The notes beneath the pieces were generated by a model, which was not told the origin of the DNA, made no database searches, and saw nothing but the letters and a program-made list of their open reading frames with translations. The position numbers and the translations under genes were made by a program. 64,000 bases of DNA from Allofustis seminis DSM 15817 (GTDB lineage Bacteria; Bacillota; Bacilli; Lactobacillales; Carnobacteriaceae_A), in contig NZ_KB894082.1 in assembly GCF_000374325.1 (NCBI RefSeq), positions 113,231 to 177,230 on the forward strand, in the 5' to 3' direction. Shown here in pieces: positions 48,773 to 57,099 of this stretch. Numbering within the stretch: the first letter of the stretch is position 1; every line of letters starts with the position of its first letter.

Positions 48773-49382
48773 CCATCAAATGGTTCGCATGGGCTTAGTG
48801 GGCTATTTTTCATTGCAAGATGATATAAATGTTGTTGCTGAAGCAGAAAATGGACAGCAAGGAGTAGAAAAGGCGTTTGAATTACGTCCGGACATTATTT
48901 TGATGGATTTAGTCATGGATGGAATGGACGGTATTGAAGCGACTCAAGAAATATTAAAACAGTGGCCAGAAGCTAAGATTGTTATTCTAACGAGCTTTAT
49001 TGATGATGAAAAAGTCTACCCTGCAATGGCTGCTGGTGCAAGTGGCTACATCTTAAAGACCTCAAGTGCAGCTGAAATTGCAGAAGCTGTGCGCAAGACA
49101 TTCTATGGTAATGCGGTCATTGAAGAAGAAGTCAGTGAAAAATTAAGACAAAAATCAGAATATGAACGAGTCTATCATCTACGCGATGATTTAACCAATC
49201 GCGAACTTGAAGTTCTATCACTTATTGCAGAAGGAAAATCAAATCAAGAAATTGCAGATGAATTATTTATTACGCTTAAGACAGTAAAAACGCATGTTTC
49301 AAATATCTTATTCAAACTTGAAGTACAAGATCGCACGCAAGCAGCGATTTATGCATTGAAGCAAGGCCTTTTTGAGCAATAA
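48747..49382 (+). CDS. liaR: Response regulator LiaR
   Basis: 211-residue NarL-type regulator. The receiver domain holds IVDDHQMVR at the start and the phosphorylated aspartate in IILMDLVMDG (near 54). The LuxR-type helix-turn-helix is LTNRELEVLSLIAEGKSNQEIA (two pieces, about 148-185). GTG 48747 is eight bases behind GGAGG and overlaps liaS by 26 bases; an upstream TTG (48732) lies before that ribosome site. No liaIH effector genes are adjacent. Confidence 0.95.
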   Translation: MIQLMIVDDHQMVRMGLVGYFSLQDDINVVAEAENGQQGVEKAFELRPDIILMDLVMDGMDGIEATQEILKQWPEAKIVILTSFIDDEKVYPAMAAGASGYILKTSSAAEIAEAVRKTFYGNAVIEEEVSEKLRQKSEYERVYHLRDDLTNRELEVLSLIAEGKSNQEIADELFITLKTVKTHVSNILFKLEVQDRTQAAIYALKQGLFEQ

Positions 49383-49415
49383 AGGAATCTTCTGTGTGCG
49401 ATAAAATGAATAAAT

Positions 49416-49452
49416 AAAAAAGTTGCTAACATTAGTGTTAGCGACTTTTTTT
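49416..49452 (+). terminator. Terminator after liaR
   Basis: A 15-bp stem, AAAAAAGTTGCTAAC (49416-49430) with GTTAGCGACTTTTTT (49437-49451). The transposon begins within a few bases of its T tract. Confidence 0.9.
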
Positions 49453-49530
49453 ATTTTAAAAATAGCATAAAAATCTAGTTATCCGCATAAAAACTGGACT
49501 TATCACACTTTATCAAGGTCAAAACCACTC

Positions 49531-49552
49531 AATTTACTACTAATTTACTACT
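49531..49552 (+). repeat. Tandem DR-2 integrase arm sites of Tn916
   Basis: AATTTACTACT occurs twice in direct order with an 11-base period. Its complement, AGTAGTAAATT, is the DR-2 sequence bound by the N-terminal domain of Tn916 integrase. Their position about 75 bases inside the left end fits. Confidence 0.75.
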
Positions 49553-49637
49553 TATGAATGAGCTTTGATACGACGATTTATCCTTGAAAAGTGAAGATAT
49601 AAAGATACTTCCAATAAAATTTGAATATTTAATAGGT

Positions 49638-49670
49638 AGACACTTCAAAAAATGAGGTGTCTATTTTTTT
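49638..49670 (+). terminator. Terminator-like hairpin upstream of orf24
   Basis: AGACACTTC (49638-49646) pairs with GAGGTGTCT (49654-49662; one G-T pair), followed by T7. It would stop transcription entering the conjugation genes from the chromosome or across the circular junction. Confidence 0.75.
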
Positions 49671-49696
49671 ACCCGATTTTGAAAGGAAGTGAACTT

Positions 49697-49771
49697 ATGA
49701 AAACAAAAAATCAAGAATCAAAAGGTCGTTCCCCACTCTTTAAGACCATCAAACATTCATTCAGCCAATAA
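49697..49771 (+). CDS. orf24: Small ORF at the element end (Tn916 orf24 position)
   Basis: A 24-codon frame, MKTKNQESKGRS through KHSFSQ, with AAAGGAAGTG seven bases upstream. It is basic and has no recognisable domain. It lies in the position of orf24 in Tn916. Whether it is translated is not known. Confidence 0.5.
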   Translation: MKTKNQESKGRSPLFKTIKHSFSQ

Positions 49772-49793
49772 AAAAGAAAGGATAGGTAAAAAT

Positions 49794-50108
49794 ATGGAAC
49801 TTAAATTTGTGATTCCCAACATGGAAAAAACATTCGGCAATTTAGAATTTGCTGGCGAGGATAAAGTCGTTCAGCGAAGAATCAACGGACGGCTAACTGT
49901 CTTATCAAGAAGCTATAATCTCTATTCTGATGTTCAAAGAGCAGATGATATTGTGGTGGTGCTTCCTGCTGAAGCTGGCGAAAAACATTTCGGCTTTGAG
50001 GAACGTGTGAAGTTAGTCAATCCACGTATTACCGCAGAGGGCTACAAAATCGGCACTCGTGGTTTTACAAATTACCTTTTACATGCTGACGACATGATAA
50101 AAGAATAA
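49794..50108 (+). CDS. orf23: Tn916 Orf23, YdcP-like DUF961 protein
   Basis: 104-residue protein of the DUF961/YdcP family, found as a pair at the start of Tn916 and ICEBs1 conjugation modules. It begins MELKFVIPNMEKTFGNLEFAG and shares the ...E-TYDL/SRSYNLYS layout with the next gene. These proteins help conjugation but their biochemical role is unsettled. GAAAGGA precedes the ATG. Confidence 0.92.
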   Translation: MELKFVIPNMEKTFGNLEFAGEDKVVQRRINGRLTVLSRSYNLYSDVQRADDIVVVLPAEAGEKHFGFEERVKLVNPRITAEGYKIGTRGFTNYLLHADDMIKE

Positions 50109-50123
50109 AGAAAGAGAGGAAAA

Positions 50124-50510
50124 ATGATGAGATTAGCAAATGGCATTGTATTAGATAAAGACACGACTTTTGGAGAATTGAAATTCTCTGCTCTACGTCG
50201 TGAAGTGAGAATCCAAAATGAAGACGGGTCGGTTTCAGATGAAATCAAGGAACGTACCTATGACTTAAAATCCAAAGGACAAGGACGCATGATTCAAGTA
50301 AGTATTCCTGCCAGCGTGCCTTTGAAAGAGTTTGATTATAACGCACGGGTGGAACTTATCAATCCCATTGCGGACACCGTTGCTACTGCCACCTATCAAG
50401 GAGCAGATGTTGACTGGTATATCAAGGCAGACGATATTGTGCTGACAAAGGATTCTAGTTCATTCAAAGCTCAACCACAAGCAAAGAAAGAACCGACACA
50501 AGACAAATAG
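50124..50510 (+). CDS. orf22: Tn916 Orf22, second YdcP-like DUF961 protein
   Basis: 128-residue DUF961 protein, paralogue of Orf23: compare FGELKFSALRREVRIQ and ERTYDLKSKGQG. It follows orf23 by 15 bases. ATG at 50124 or 50127 could both be used (GAGAGG upstream). Confidence 0.92.
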   Translation: MMRLANGIVLDKDTTFGELKFSALRREVRIQNEDGSVSDEIKERTYDLKSKGQGRMIQVSIPASVPLKEFDYNARVELINPIADTVATATYQGADVDWYIKADDIVLTKDSSSFKAQPQAKKEPTQDK

Positions 50511-50538
50511 TCGCTAGGTAGAAAGGAGACTTTTTCGC

Positions 50539-51924
50539 ATGAAACAGCGTGGTAAAAGGATTCGCCCATCTGGTAAAGATTTAGTCTTTCATTTTACGAT
50601 AGCGTCACTCCTGCCTGTTTTCCTGCTGGTTGTCGGACTGTTTCATGTGAAGACAATCCAGCAGATCAACTGGCAGGATTTTAACCTATCACAAGCAGAT
50701 AAGATTGACATTCCCTATTTAATTATCAGTTTCAGTGTCGCAATTCTTATCTGCTTGCTGGTAGCGTTTGTATTCAAACGGGTTCGCTATGATACGGTTA
50801 AACAACTTTACCACCGTCAAAAACTGGCAAAGATGATACTTGAAAACAAGTGGTATGAATCTGAACAGGTCAAAACAGAGGGTTTCTTTAAAGATAGTGC
50901 TGGTCGTACAAAGGAAAAGATAACCTACTTCCCTAAAATGTATTATCGACTTAAAAATGGCTTGATACAGATACGGGTGGAAATCACGCTGGGAAAATAT
51001 CAAGACCAACTCTTACACTTGGAAAAGAAATTAGAGAGTGGCTTGTACTGTGAGCTGACGGATAAAGAGTTAAAGGATTCCTATGTGGAATATACTTTGC
51101 TCTATGACACCATAGCCAGTCGTATTTCTATTGATGAAGTAGAAGCTAAAGATGGTAAACTTCGCTTAATGAAAAACGTATGGTGGGAATATGATAAGCT
51201 CCCTCATATGTTGATTGCTGGTGGTACAGGTGGCGGTAAAACTTACTTTATACTGACACTGATTGAAGCCTTGCTTCATACAGATTCAAAACTGTATATT
51301 CTTGACCCGAAAAATGCTGACCTTGCGGACTTAGGTTCTGTGATGGCAAATGTCTACTATAGAAAAGAAGACTTGCTTTCTTGCATTGAAACATTCTATG
51401 AAGAAATGATGAAACGTAGTGAGGAAATGAAGCAGATGAAGAACTATAAGACTGGCAAAAATTATGCTTACTTAGGTCTCCCGGCACACTTCTTAATCTT
51501 TGATGAATACGTCGCTTTCATGGAAATGCTGGGAACAAAAGAAAACACCGCAGTTATGAATAAGCTGAAACAGATTGTCATGTTAGGTCGTCAAGCTGGC
51601 TTCTTTCTAATACTGGCTTGTCAACGTCCAGACGCAAAATATTTAGGCGACGGAATCCGTGATCAGTTTAATTTCAGAGTGGCTTTAGGTCGTATGTCTG
51701 AAATGGGCTATGGCATGATGTTTGGCAGTGACGTACAAAAGGATTTCTTCTTAAAGCGAATCAAAGGTCGTGGCTATGTTGATGTAGGAACAAGTGTCAT
51801 ATCAGAGTTTTATACTCCCCTTGTACCAAAAGGATATGATTTCTTGGAGGAAATTAAAAAGTTATCCAACAGCAGACAGTCCACGCAGGCGACGTGCGAA
51901 GCGGAAGTCGCAGGTGTGGACTGA
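50539..51924 (+). CDS. orf21: Tn916 Orf21, FtsK/SpoIIIE-type coupling protein
   Basis: 461-residue membrane ATPase that links the relaxase-DNA complex to the mating channel (like ConQ/TcpA). Two N-terminal helices (about 15-35 and 55-77) precede the motor domain with Walker A GGTGGGKTY (about 228-236), ILDPKNADLADLG and Walker B FLIFDEYVAF (about 316). RQAGFFLILACQRPDAKYLG is a typical FtsK segment. Confidence 0.95.
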   Translation: MKQRGKRIRPSGKDLVFHFTIASLLPVFLLVVGLFHVKTIQQINWQDFNLSQADKIDIPYLIISFSVAILICLLVAFVFKRVRYDTVKQLYHRQKLAKMILENKWYESEQVKTEGFFKDSAGRTKEKITYFPKMYYRLKNGLIQIRVEITLGKYQDQLLHLEKKLESGLYCELTDKELKDSYVEYTLLYDTIASRISIDEVEAKDGKLRLMKNVWWEYDKLPHMLIAGGTGGGKTYFILTLIEALLHTDSKLYILDPKNADLADLGSVMANVYYRKEDLLSCIETFYEEMMKRSEEMKQMKNYKTGKNYAYLGLPAHFLIFDEYVAFMEMLGTKENTAVMNKLKQIVMLGRQAGFFLILACQRPDAKYLGDGIRDQFNFRVALGRMSEMGYGMMFGSDVQKDFFLKRIKGRGYVDVGTSVISEFYTPLVPKGYDFLEEIKKLSNSRQSTQATCEAEVAGVD

Positions 51925-51964
51925 TCTTGCTGGCTGGTGTGGCAATAGCCACGCCAGCACTTAA

Positions 51965-52000
51965 CCCCCCGTATCTAACAGGGGGGTACAAATCGACAGG
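51965..52000 (+). other. oriT: Origin of transfer (oriT) of the Tn916-type element
   Basis: Between orf21 and orf20, C6 (51965-51970) and G6 (51981-51986) form an inverted repeat around GTATCTAACA, followed by GGTACAAATCGACAGG. This is the position and sequence type of Tn916 oriT, where the Orf20 relaxase nicks. The nick base itself cannot be fixed from sequence. Confidence 0.85.
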
Positions 52001-52057
52001 AAACAGTCAAAAAAACATTAGAAAATCCTTTGGTTACAAGGGATTTACAAAATTTCA

Positions 52058-52098
52058 GCGTATGTCAAATGGGCTTTAAAAGTTGACATACGCCTTTT
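52058..52098 (+). terminator. Hairpin between oriT and orf20
   Basis: GCGTATGTCAA (52058-52068) pairs perfectly with TTGACATACGC (52083-52093), followed by C and T5. It may act as terminator/attenuator before orf20 or as a DNA hairpin near oriT. Confidence 0.65.
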
Positions 52099-52101
52099 TG
52101 A

Positions 52102-53307
52102 TTGGAGGGATTTTTACTGAATGAACAAACTTGGTTACAGCATTTAAAAGAAAAACGCTTGGCTTATGGACTATCTCAAAACCGTTTAGCTGTTGCGACT
52201 GGTATTACAAGGCAGTATCTAAGCGATATTGAAACAGGAAAAGTCAAGCCATCAGAGGATTTACAGCAGTCCCTTTGGGAAGCTCTGGAACGCTTCAATC
52301 CCGACGCTCCCCTTGAAATGCTGTTTGATTATGTAAGGATTCGCTTTCCGACAACAGACGTACAGCAGGTGGTCGAAAACATCTTACAACTGAAACTGTC
52401 CTATTTTCTTCATGAGGACTATGGTTTCTATTCTTATTCAGAGCATTATGCTTTAGGCGACATATTCGTCCTTTGCTCCCATGAACTGGACAAAGGAGTT
52501 CTGGTGGAATTGAAAGGTCGTGGGTGCAGACAATTTGAAAGCTATCTTCTGGCACAACAAAGAAGCTGGTATGAGTTCTTTATGGACGTTTTGGTGGCTG
52601 GCGGTGTGATGAAACGCCTTGACCTTGCCATTAACGATAAGACAGGGATTTTGAATATCCCTGTACTCACTGAAAAGTGCCAACAGGAAGAATGTATCTC
52701 CGTCTTCCGCAGTTTTAAAAGCTATCGCAGTGGCGAACTGGTACGCAAAGAGGAAAAGGAATGTATGGGAAACACCCTCTATATCGGTTCATTACAAAGT
52801 GAAGTTTATTTCTGTATCTATGAAAAGGACTACGAGCAGTACAAGAAAAATGATATTCCCATTGAAGACGCAGAAGTAAAAAACCGTTTTGAGATTCGAT
52901 TGAAAAATGAGCGTGCCTATTATGCAGTCCGTGATTTACTCGTCTATGACAATCCAGAGCATACCGCCTTTAAAATTATCAATCGGTATATCCGTTTTGT
53001 AGATAAAGACGATTCCAAACCTCGTTCTGATTGGAAACTGAATGAAGAATGGGCTTGGTTTATTGGGAACAATCGTGAACGATTAAAACTAACCACAAAA
53101 CCAGAGCCTTACTCCTTCCAAAGGACGCTGAACTGGCTATCTCATCAAGTTGCCCCGACCTTAAAGGTTGCGATTAAACTTGATGAAATCAACCAGACGC
53201 AGGTTGTAAAAGACATTCTCGACCATGCGAAACTGACAGACCGACACAAGCAGATTTTGAAGCAACAGTCAGTAAAAGAACAGGACGTGATAACAACAAA
53301 AAAATAA
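52102..53307 (+). CDS. orf20: Tn916 Orf20, MobT-family relaxase
   Basis: 401-residue relaxase related to rolling-circle replication initiators (Rep_trans). The N-terminus is an XRE-type helix-turn-helix (YGLSQNRLAVATGITRQYLSDI as pieces, about 24-45), followed by the replication-initiator-like domain with RLDLAINDKTG. It nicks oriT to start transfer and also supports replication of the circular element. The TTG start at 52102 is part of the GGAGG region; the next in-frame alternatives are CTG codons, so the exact start is uncertain. Confidence 0.94.
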   Translation: MEGFLLNEQTWLQHLKEKRLAYGLSQNRLAVATGITRQYLSDIETGKVKPSEDLQQSLWEALERFNPDAPLEMLFDYVRIRFPTTDVQQVVENILQLKLSYFLHEDYGFYSYSEHYALGDIFVLCSHELDKGVLVELKGRGCRQFESYLLAQQRSWYEFFMDVLVAGGVMKRLDLAINDKTGILNIPVLTEKCQQEECISVFRSFKSYRSGELVRKEEKECMGNTLYIGSLQSEVYFCIYEKDYEQYKKNDIPIEDAEVKNRFEIRLKNERAYYAVRDLLVYDNPEHTAFKIINRYIRFVDKDDSKPRSDWKLNEEWAWFIGNNRERLKLTTKPEPYSFQRTLNWLSHQVAPTLKVAIKLDEINQTQVVKDILDHAKLTDRHKQILKQQSVKEQDVITTKK

Positions 53308-53349
53308 CTCAAATACAAATTCATTGAATATAGAGAGGAGAACATTTTT

Positions 53350-53571
53350 ATGAATTTTGGACAAAACCTTTATAACTGGTTTCTATCAAACGCTCAATCA
53401 CTGGTGCTTTTAGCAATCGTTGTGATTGGCTTGTATCTTGGCTTCAAGCGTGAGTTTAGCAAACTGATTGGCTTTTTAATTATTGCGATTATTGCGGTTG
53501 GCTTAGTCTTCAACGCTGCTGGAGTAAAAGACATTTTACTAGAGCTATTCAATCGCATTATTGGTGCTTAA
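53350..53571 (+). CDS. orf19: Tn916 Orf19, small membrane protein
   Basis: 73-residue hydrophobic protein with two membrane helices (about 15-30 and 38-57), preceded by GAGAGGAG. It is conserved in Tn916-family elements and resembles TcpD-type small membrane components of Gram-positive mating machines. The precise role is unknown. Confidence 0.85.
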   Translation: MNFGQNLYNWFLSNAQSLVLLAIVVIGLYLGFKREFSKLIGFLIIAIIAVGLVFNAAGVKDILLELFNRIIGA

Positions 53572-53585
53572 ATAAAACCGTTCTT

Positions 53586-53620
53586 TTGTGGAATATAAGT
53601 GGTTTTCTTATGTTCCGCAA
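53586..53620 (+). other. Hairpin in the orf19-orf18 gap, probable single-strand origin region
   Basis: TTGTGGAATATAAG (53586-53599) and CTTATGTTCCGCAA (53607-53620) form an imperfect hairpin with two mismatches. From memory of the Tn916 literature, a single-strand origin (sso916) maps to this intergenic region before ardA. The hairpin is direct; the origin role is knowledge-based and the limits are approximate. Confidence 0.5.
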
Positions 53621-53687
53621 AGGAATGGTACACCAAACGAAGTGCGGTAGGGATTTTTGAATCTCTACAAAGAAAGGACGTGAATAT

Positions 53688-54185
53688 ATGGACGATATGC
53701 AAGTCTATATTGCGAATTTAGGCAAATACAATGAGGGCGAATTGGTCGGTGCGTGGTTTACCTTTCCCATTGACTTTGAGGAAGTCAAAGAGAAAATCGG
53801 CTTGAATGATGAATATGAGGAATACGCCATTCATGACTACGAGTTACCCTTTACGGTTGACGAATACACTTCCATTGGCGAACTCAATCGACTATGGGAA
53901 ATGGTATCGGAATTACCCGAAGAATTACAATCGGAGCTATCTGCTCTGCTCACTCATTTTTCAAGCATTGAAGAACTAAGCGAACATCAAGAGGATATTA
54001 TCATTCATTCCGATTGTGATGATATGTATGACGTGGCACGCTACTACATTGAAGAAACGGGTGCTTTAGGCGAAGTACCAGCTAGTCTTCAAAACTATAT
54101 TGATTATCAAGCCTATGGTCGGGATTTAGACCTTTCAGGAACGTTTATCTCAACCAATCATGGGATTTTTGAAATCGTCTATTAA
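53688..54185 (+). CDS. ardA: Tn916 Orf18, antirestriction protein ArdA
   Basis: 165-residue, very acidic DNA mimic that blocks type I restriction enzymes in the recipient. It contains YIANLGKYNEGELVGAWFTFP near the start (as two pieces) and the acidic run typical of ArdA, ending with FISTNHGIFEIVY. Early expression would protect the incoming element. GAAAGGACGTG precedes the ATG. Confidence 0.95.
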   Translation: MDDMQVYIANLGKYNEGELVGAWFTFPIDFEEVKEKIGLNDEYEEYAIHDYELPFTVDEYTSIGELNRLWEMVSELPEELQSELSALLTHFSSIEELSEHQEDIIIHSDCDDMYDVARYYIEETGALGEVPASLQNYIDYQAYGRDLDLSGTFISTNHGIFEIVY

Positions 54186-54273
54186 ATCTGTCGGTACATT
54201 ACTACTGGCAGATTTTCTATTTTACGGGGTGGCTCAATCAGCTACCCCTATTTTTTATGAAAGGATTGATTAC

Positions 54274-54666
54274 ATGAAGAAAATACGAAGCTATACCAGT
54301 ATCTGGTCTGTGGAAAAGGTACTGTATTCTATCAATGATTTTAGACTTCCGTTTCCCATAACCTTTACGCAAATGACATGGTTTGTCGTGTCACTCTTTG
54401 CAGTGATGATACTTGGCAACTTGCCCCCTCTTTCCATGATAGAGGGAGCATTTCTCAAATACTTTGGGATTCCTGTGGCTTTCACATGGTTTATGTCTAC
54501 AAAAACTTTTGATGGTAAAAAGCCTTATGGATTTTTGAAGTCTGTCATTGCTTATGCACTGCGACCAAAGCTGACCTATGCAGGAAAAAAAGTAACGCTT
54601 GGCAGAAACCAGCCACAAGAAGCCATTACAGCAGTTAGGAGTGAATTTTATGGCATATCCAATTAA
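54274..54666 (+). CDS. orf17: Tn916 Orf17, TcpE-family membrane protein
   Basis: 130-residue protein with two central membrane helices (about 38-55 and 62-80) and a basic C-terminus, of the TcpE/ConD family of mating-machine components. The ATG at 54274 follows AAAGGA; the longer in-frame extension back to 54160 overlaps ardA and has no ribosome site. It overlaps orf16 by 17 bases. Confidence 0.9.
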   Translation: MKKIRSYTSIWSVEKVLYSINDFRLPFPITFTQMTWFVVSLFAVMILGNLPPLSMIEGAFLKYFGIPVAFTWFMSTKTFDGKKPYGFLKSVIAYALRPKLTYAGKKVTLGRNQPQEAITAVRSEFYGISN

Positions 54667-57097
54667 ATACATTGAAAACAATCTCGTCTGGAATAAAGAC
54701 GGGGAATGTTATGCTTACTATGAGCTTGTTCCTTACAATTACTCATTTCTAAGTCCAGAACAGAAAATACAAGTGCATGATTCTTTCAGACAGCTTATCG
54801 CACAAAATCGTGATGGCAAAATTCATGCTTTACAAATCAGTACAGAATCCAGCATACGTTCTGCACAAGAGCGTTCCAAAAATGAAGTCACTGGCAAGCT
54901 CAAAGCGGTTGCCTATGACAAAATCGACCAACAGACAGACGCTTTAATATCCATGATTGGCGAAAATCAAGTGAACTACCGTTTCTTTATCGGCTTTAAG
55001 TTGCTTCTCAACGATCAGGAGTTTTCTATGAAAAGTCTTACCGTTGAAGCAAAAAATGCTTTGTCTGATTTTGTCTATGATGTGAACCATAAGCTGATGG
55101 GCGATTTTGTTAGTATGAGTAATGATGAAATCCTGCGTTTTCAGAAGATGGAAAAGCTCTTAGAAAATAAAATCTCTCGTCGTTTCAAAATCCGCAGGTT
55201 AGATAAGGACGACTTCGGCTATCTGATTGAACACCTTTACGGACAGACAGGCACTGCCTATGAAGAGTATGAGTACCATCTATCAAAGAAAAAGCTGGAT
55301 AATGAAACGCTGATTAAATACTATGACTTGATTAAGCCTACTCGCTGTTTGGTGGAAGAAAAACAGCGATATTTGAAAATCCAGCAGGAAGATGAAACCG
55401 TCTATGTAGCTTACTTTACCATTAACAGCATTGTCGGAGAACTGGACTTCCCGTCCTCTGAAATCTTCTACTACCAGCAACAGCAATTTACATTCCCGAT
55501 TGATACGTCAATGAATGTGGAAATTGTAGCGAATCGTAAAGCCCTATCTACTGTCCGCAATAAAAAGAAAGAACTGAAAGACTTGGATAACCACGCTTGG
55601 CAAAGTGATAATGAAACCAGCTCCAATGTGGCGGAAGCTCTGGAAAGTGTGAATGAGCTGGAAACCAATTTAGACCAAAGCAAGGAATCTATGTACAAGC
55701 TGTCTTATGTGGTAAGGGTATCAGCAAATGATCTTGACGAACTCAAACGTCGTTGTAATGAAGTGAAAGATTTTTATGACGATTTAAGCGTAAAACTGGT
55801 ACGACCATTTGGGGATATGCTCGGCTTACATGAAGAATTTTTACCTGCCAGCAAGCGTTATATGAATGATTATATTCAATACGTGACCTCTGATTTCCTC
55901 GCTGGTTTAGGTTTTGGTGCTACTCAAATGCTGGGGGAAAATGAGGGGATTTATGTTGGCTACAGCTTAGATACTGGACGCAATGTCTATCTGAAACCTG
56001 CTCTTGCCAGTCAAGGGGTTAAGGGTTCAGTAACCAATGCGTTAGCGTCGGCTTTTGTTGGTTCGCTGGGTGGTGGTAAATCCTTTGCGAATAACCTTAT
56101 CGTCTATTATGCGGTGCTTTATGGGGCACAAGCAGTGATTGTAGACCCAAAAGCAGAACGTGGCAGATGGAAAGAAACCTTGCCAGAGATTTCCCATGAA
56201 ATCAATATCGTCACTCTGACTTCTGATGAGAAAAACAAAGGCTTACTTGACCCTTATGTGATTATGAAAAATCCCAAAGATTCTGAATCACTGGCTATTG
56301 ATATTCTGACATTCCTTACGGGGATTTCCTCTCGTGACGGGGAACGCTTCCCAATCCTTAGAAAAGCCATTCGTGCAGTAACCAATAGTGAAGTACGAGG
56401 GTTGATGAAAGTGATTGAGGAATTACGGGTTGAGAATACGCCACTAAGTACCAGTATAGCCGACCATATCGAAAGTTTTACAGACTATGACTTTGCACAT
56501 TTATTATTCAGTAATGGTTATGTGGAGCAGTCTATCAGCTTAGAAAAACAACTGAACATTATACAGGTTGCGGACTTGGTACTTCCCGACAAGGAAACTT
56601 CCTTTGAGGAATATACCACTATGGAGCTTTTATCCGTTGCTATGCTGATTGTCATTAGTACCTTTGCTTTAGACTTTATCCATACAGACCGAAGCATTTT
56701 CAAGATTGTAGATTTAGACGAAGCATGGAGCTTTTTACAGGTAGCACAAGGAAAAACAATATCTATGAAGCTGGTTCGGGCTGGTCGTGCTATGAACGCT
56801 GGGGTATATTTCGTGACCCAAAATACAGACGACCTCTTAGATGAAAAACTGAAAAATAACCTCGGCTTAAAATTTGCATTTCGTTCCACTGACCTTAACG
56901 AGATTAAAAAGACCTTAGCCTTTTTTGGTGTAGACCCAGAGGACGAAAACAATCAGAAGCGATTGCGTGATTTGGAAAACGGGCAATGCCTTATCAGTGA
57001 TTTATATGGTCGTGTCGGTGTGATACAGTTCCACCCTGTATTTGAAGAACTGCTCCATGCCTTTGATACCAGACCACCTGTGCGAAAAGAGGTGTAA
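54650..57097 (+). CDS. orf16: Tn916 Orf16, VirB4-like conjugation ATPase
   Basis: 815-residue ATPase that powers the type IV secretion-like channel (ConE/TcpF family). Walker A is GSLGGGKSFAN (about 472-482), Walker B IFKIVDLDEAW (about 684-694) and a conserved VYFVTQNTDDLL follows. The start is ATG 54650 behind TTAGGAGTG; an upstream in-frame TTG lies inside orf17. Confidence 0.95.
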   Translation: MAYPIKYIENNLVWNKDGECYAYYELVPYNYSFLSPEQKIQVHDSFRQLIAQNRDGKIHALQISTESSIRSAQERSKNEVTGKLKAVAYDKIDQQTDALISMIGENQVNYRFFIGFKLLLNDQEFSMKSLTVEAKNALSDFVYDVNHKLMGDFVSMSNDEILRFQKMEKLLENKISRRFKIRRLDKDDFGYLIEHLYGQTGTAYEEYEYHLSKKKLDNETLIKYYDLIKPTRCLVEEKQRYLKIQQEDETVYVAYFTINSIVGELDFPSSEIFYYQQQQFTFPIDTSMNVEIVANRKALSTVRNKKKELKDLDNHAWQSDNETSSNVAEALESVNELETNLDQSKESMYKLSYVVRVSANDLDELKRRCNEVKDFYDDLSVKLVRPFGDMLGLHEEFLPASKRYMNDYIQYVTSDFLAGLGFGATQMLGENEGIYVGYSLDTGRNVYLKPALASQGVKGSVTNALASAFVGSLGGGKSFANNLIVYYAVLYGAQAVIVDPKAERGRWKETLPEISHEINIVTLTSDEKNKGLLDPYVIMKNPKDSESLAIDILTFLTGISSRDGERFPILRKAIRAVTNSEVRGLMKVIEELRVENTPLSTSIADHIESFTDYDFAHLLFSNGYVEQSISLEKQLNIIQVADLVLPDKETSFEEYTTMELLSVAMLIVISTFALDFIHTDRSIFKIVDLDEAWSFLQVAQGKTISMKLVRAGRAMNAGVYFVTQNTDDLLDEKLKNNLGLKFAFRSTDLNEIKKTLAFFGVDPEDENNQKRLRDLENGQCLISDLYGRVGVIQFHPVFEELLHAFDTRPPVRKEV

Positions 57098-57099
57098 AT

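Noticed and set aside
54160..54273. Longer Orf17 starting inside ardA
   Set aside because: There is no ribosome site, and the standard Tn916 start at 54274 is well placed.
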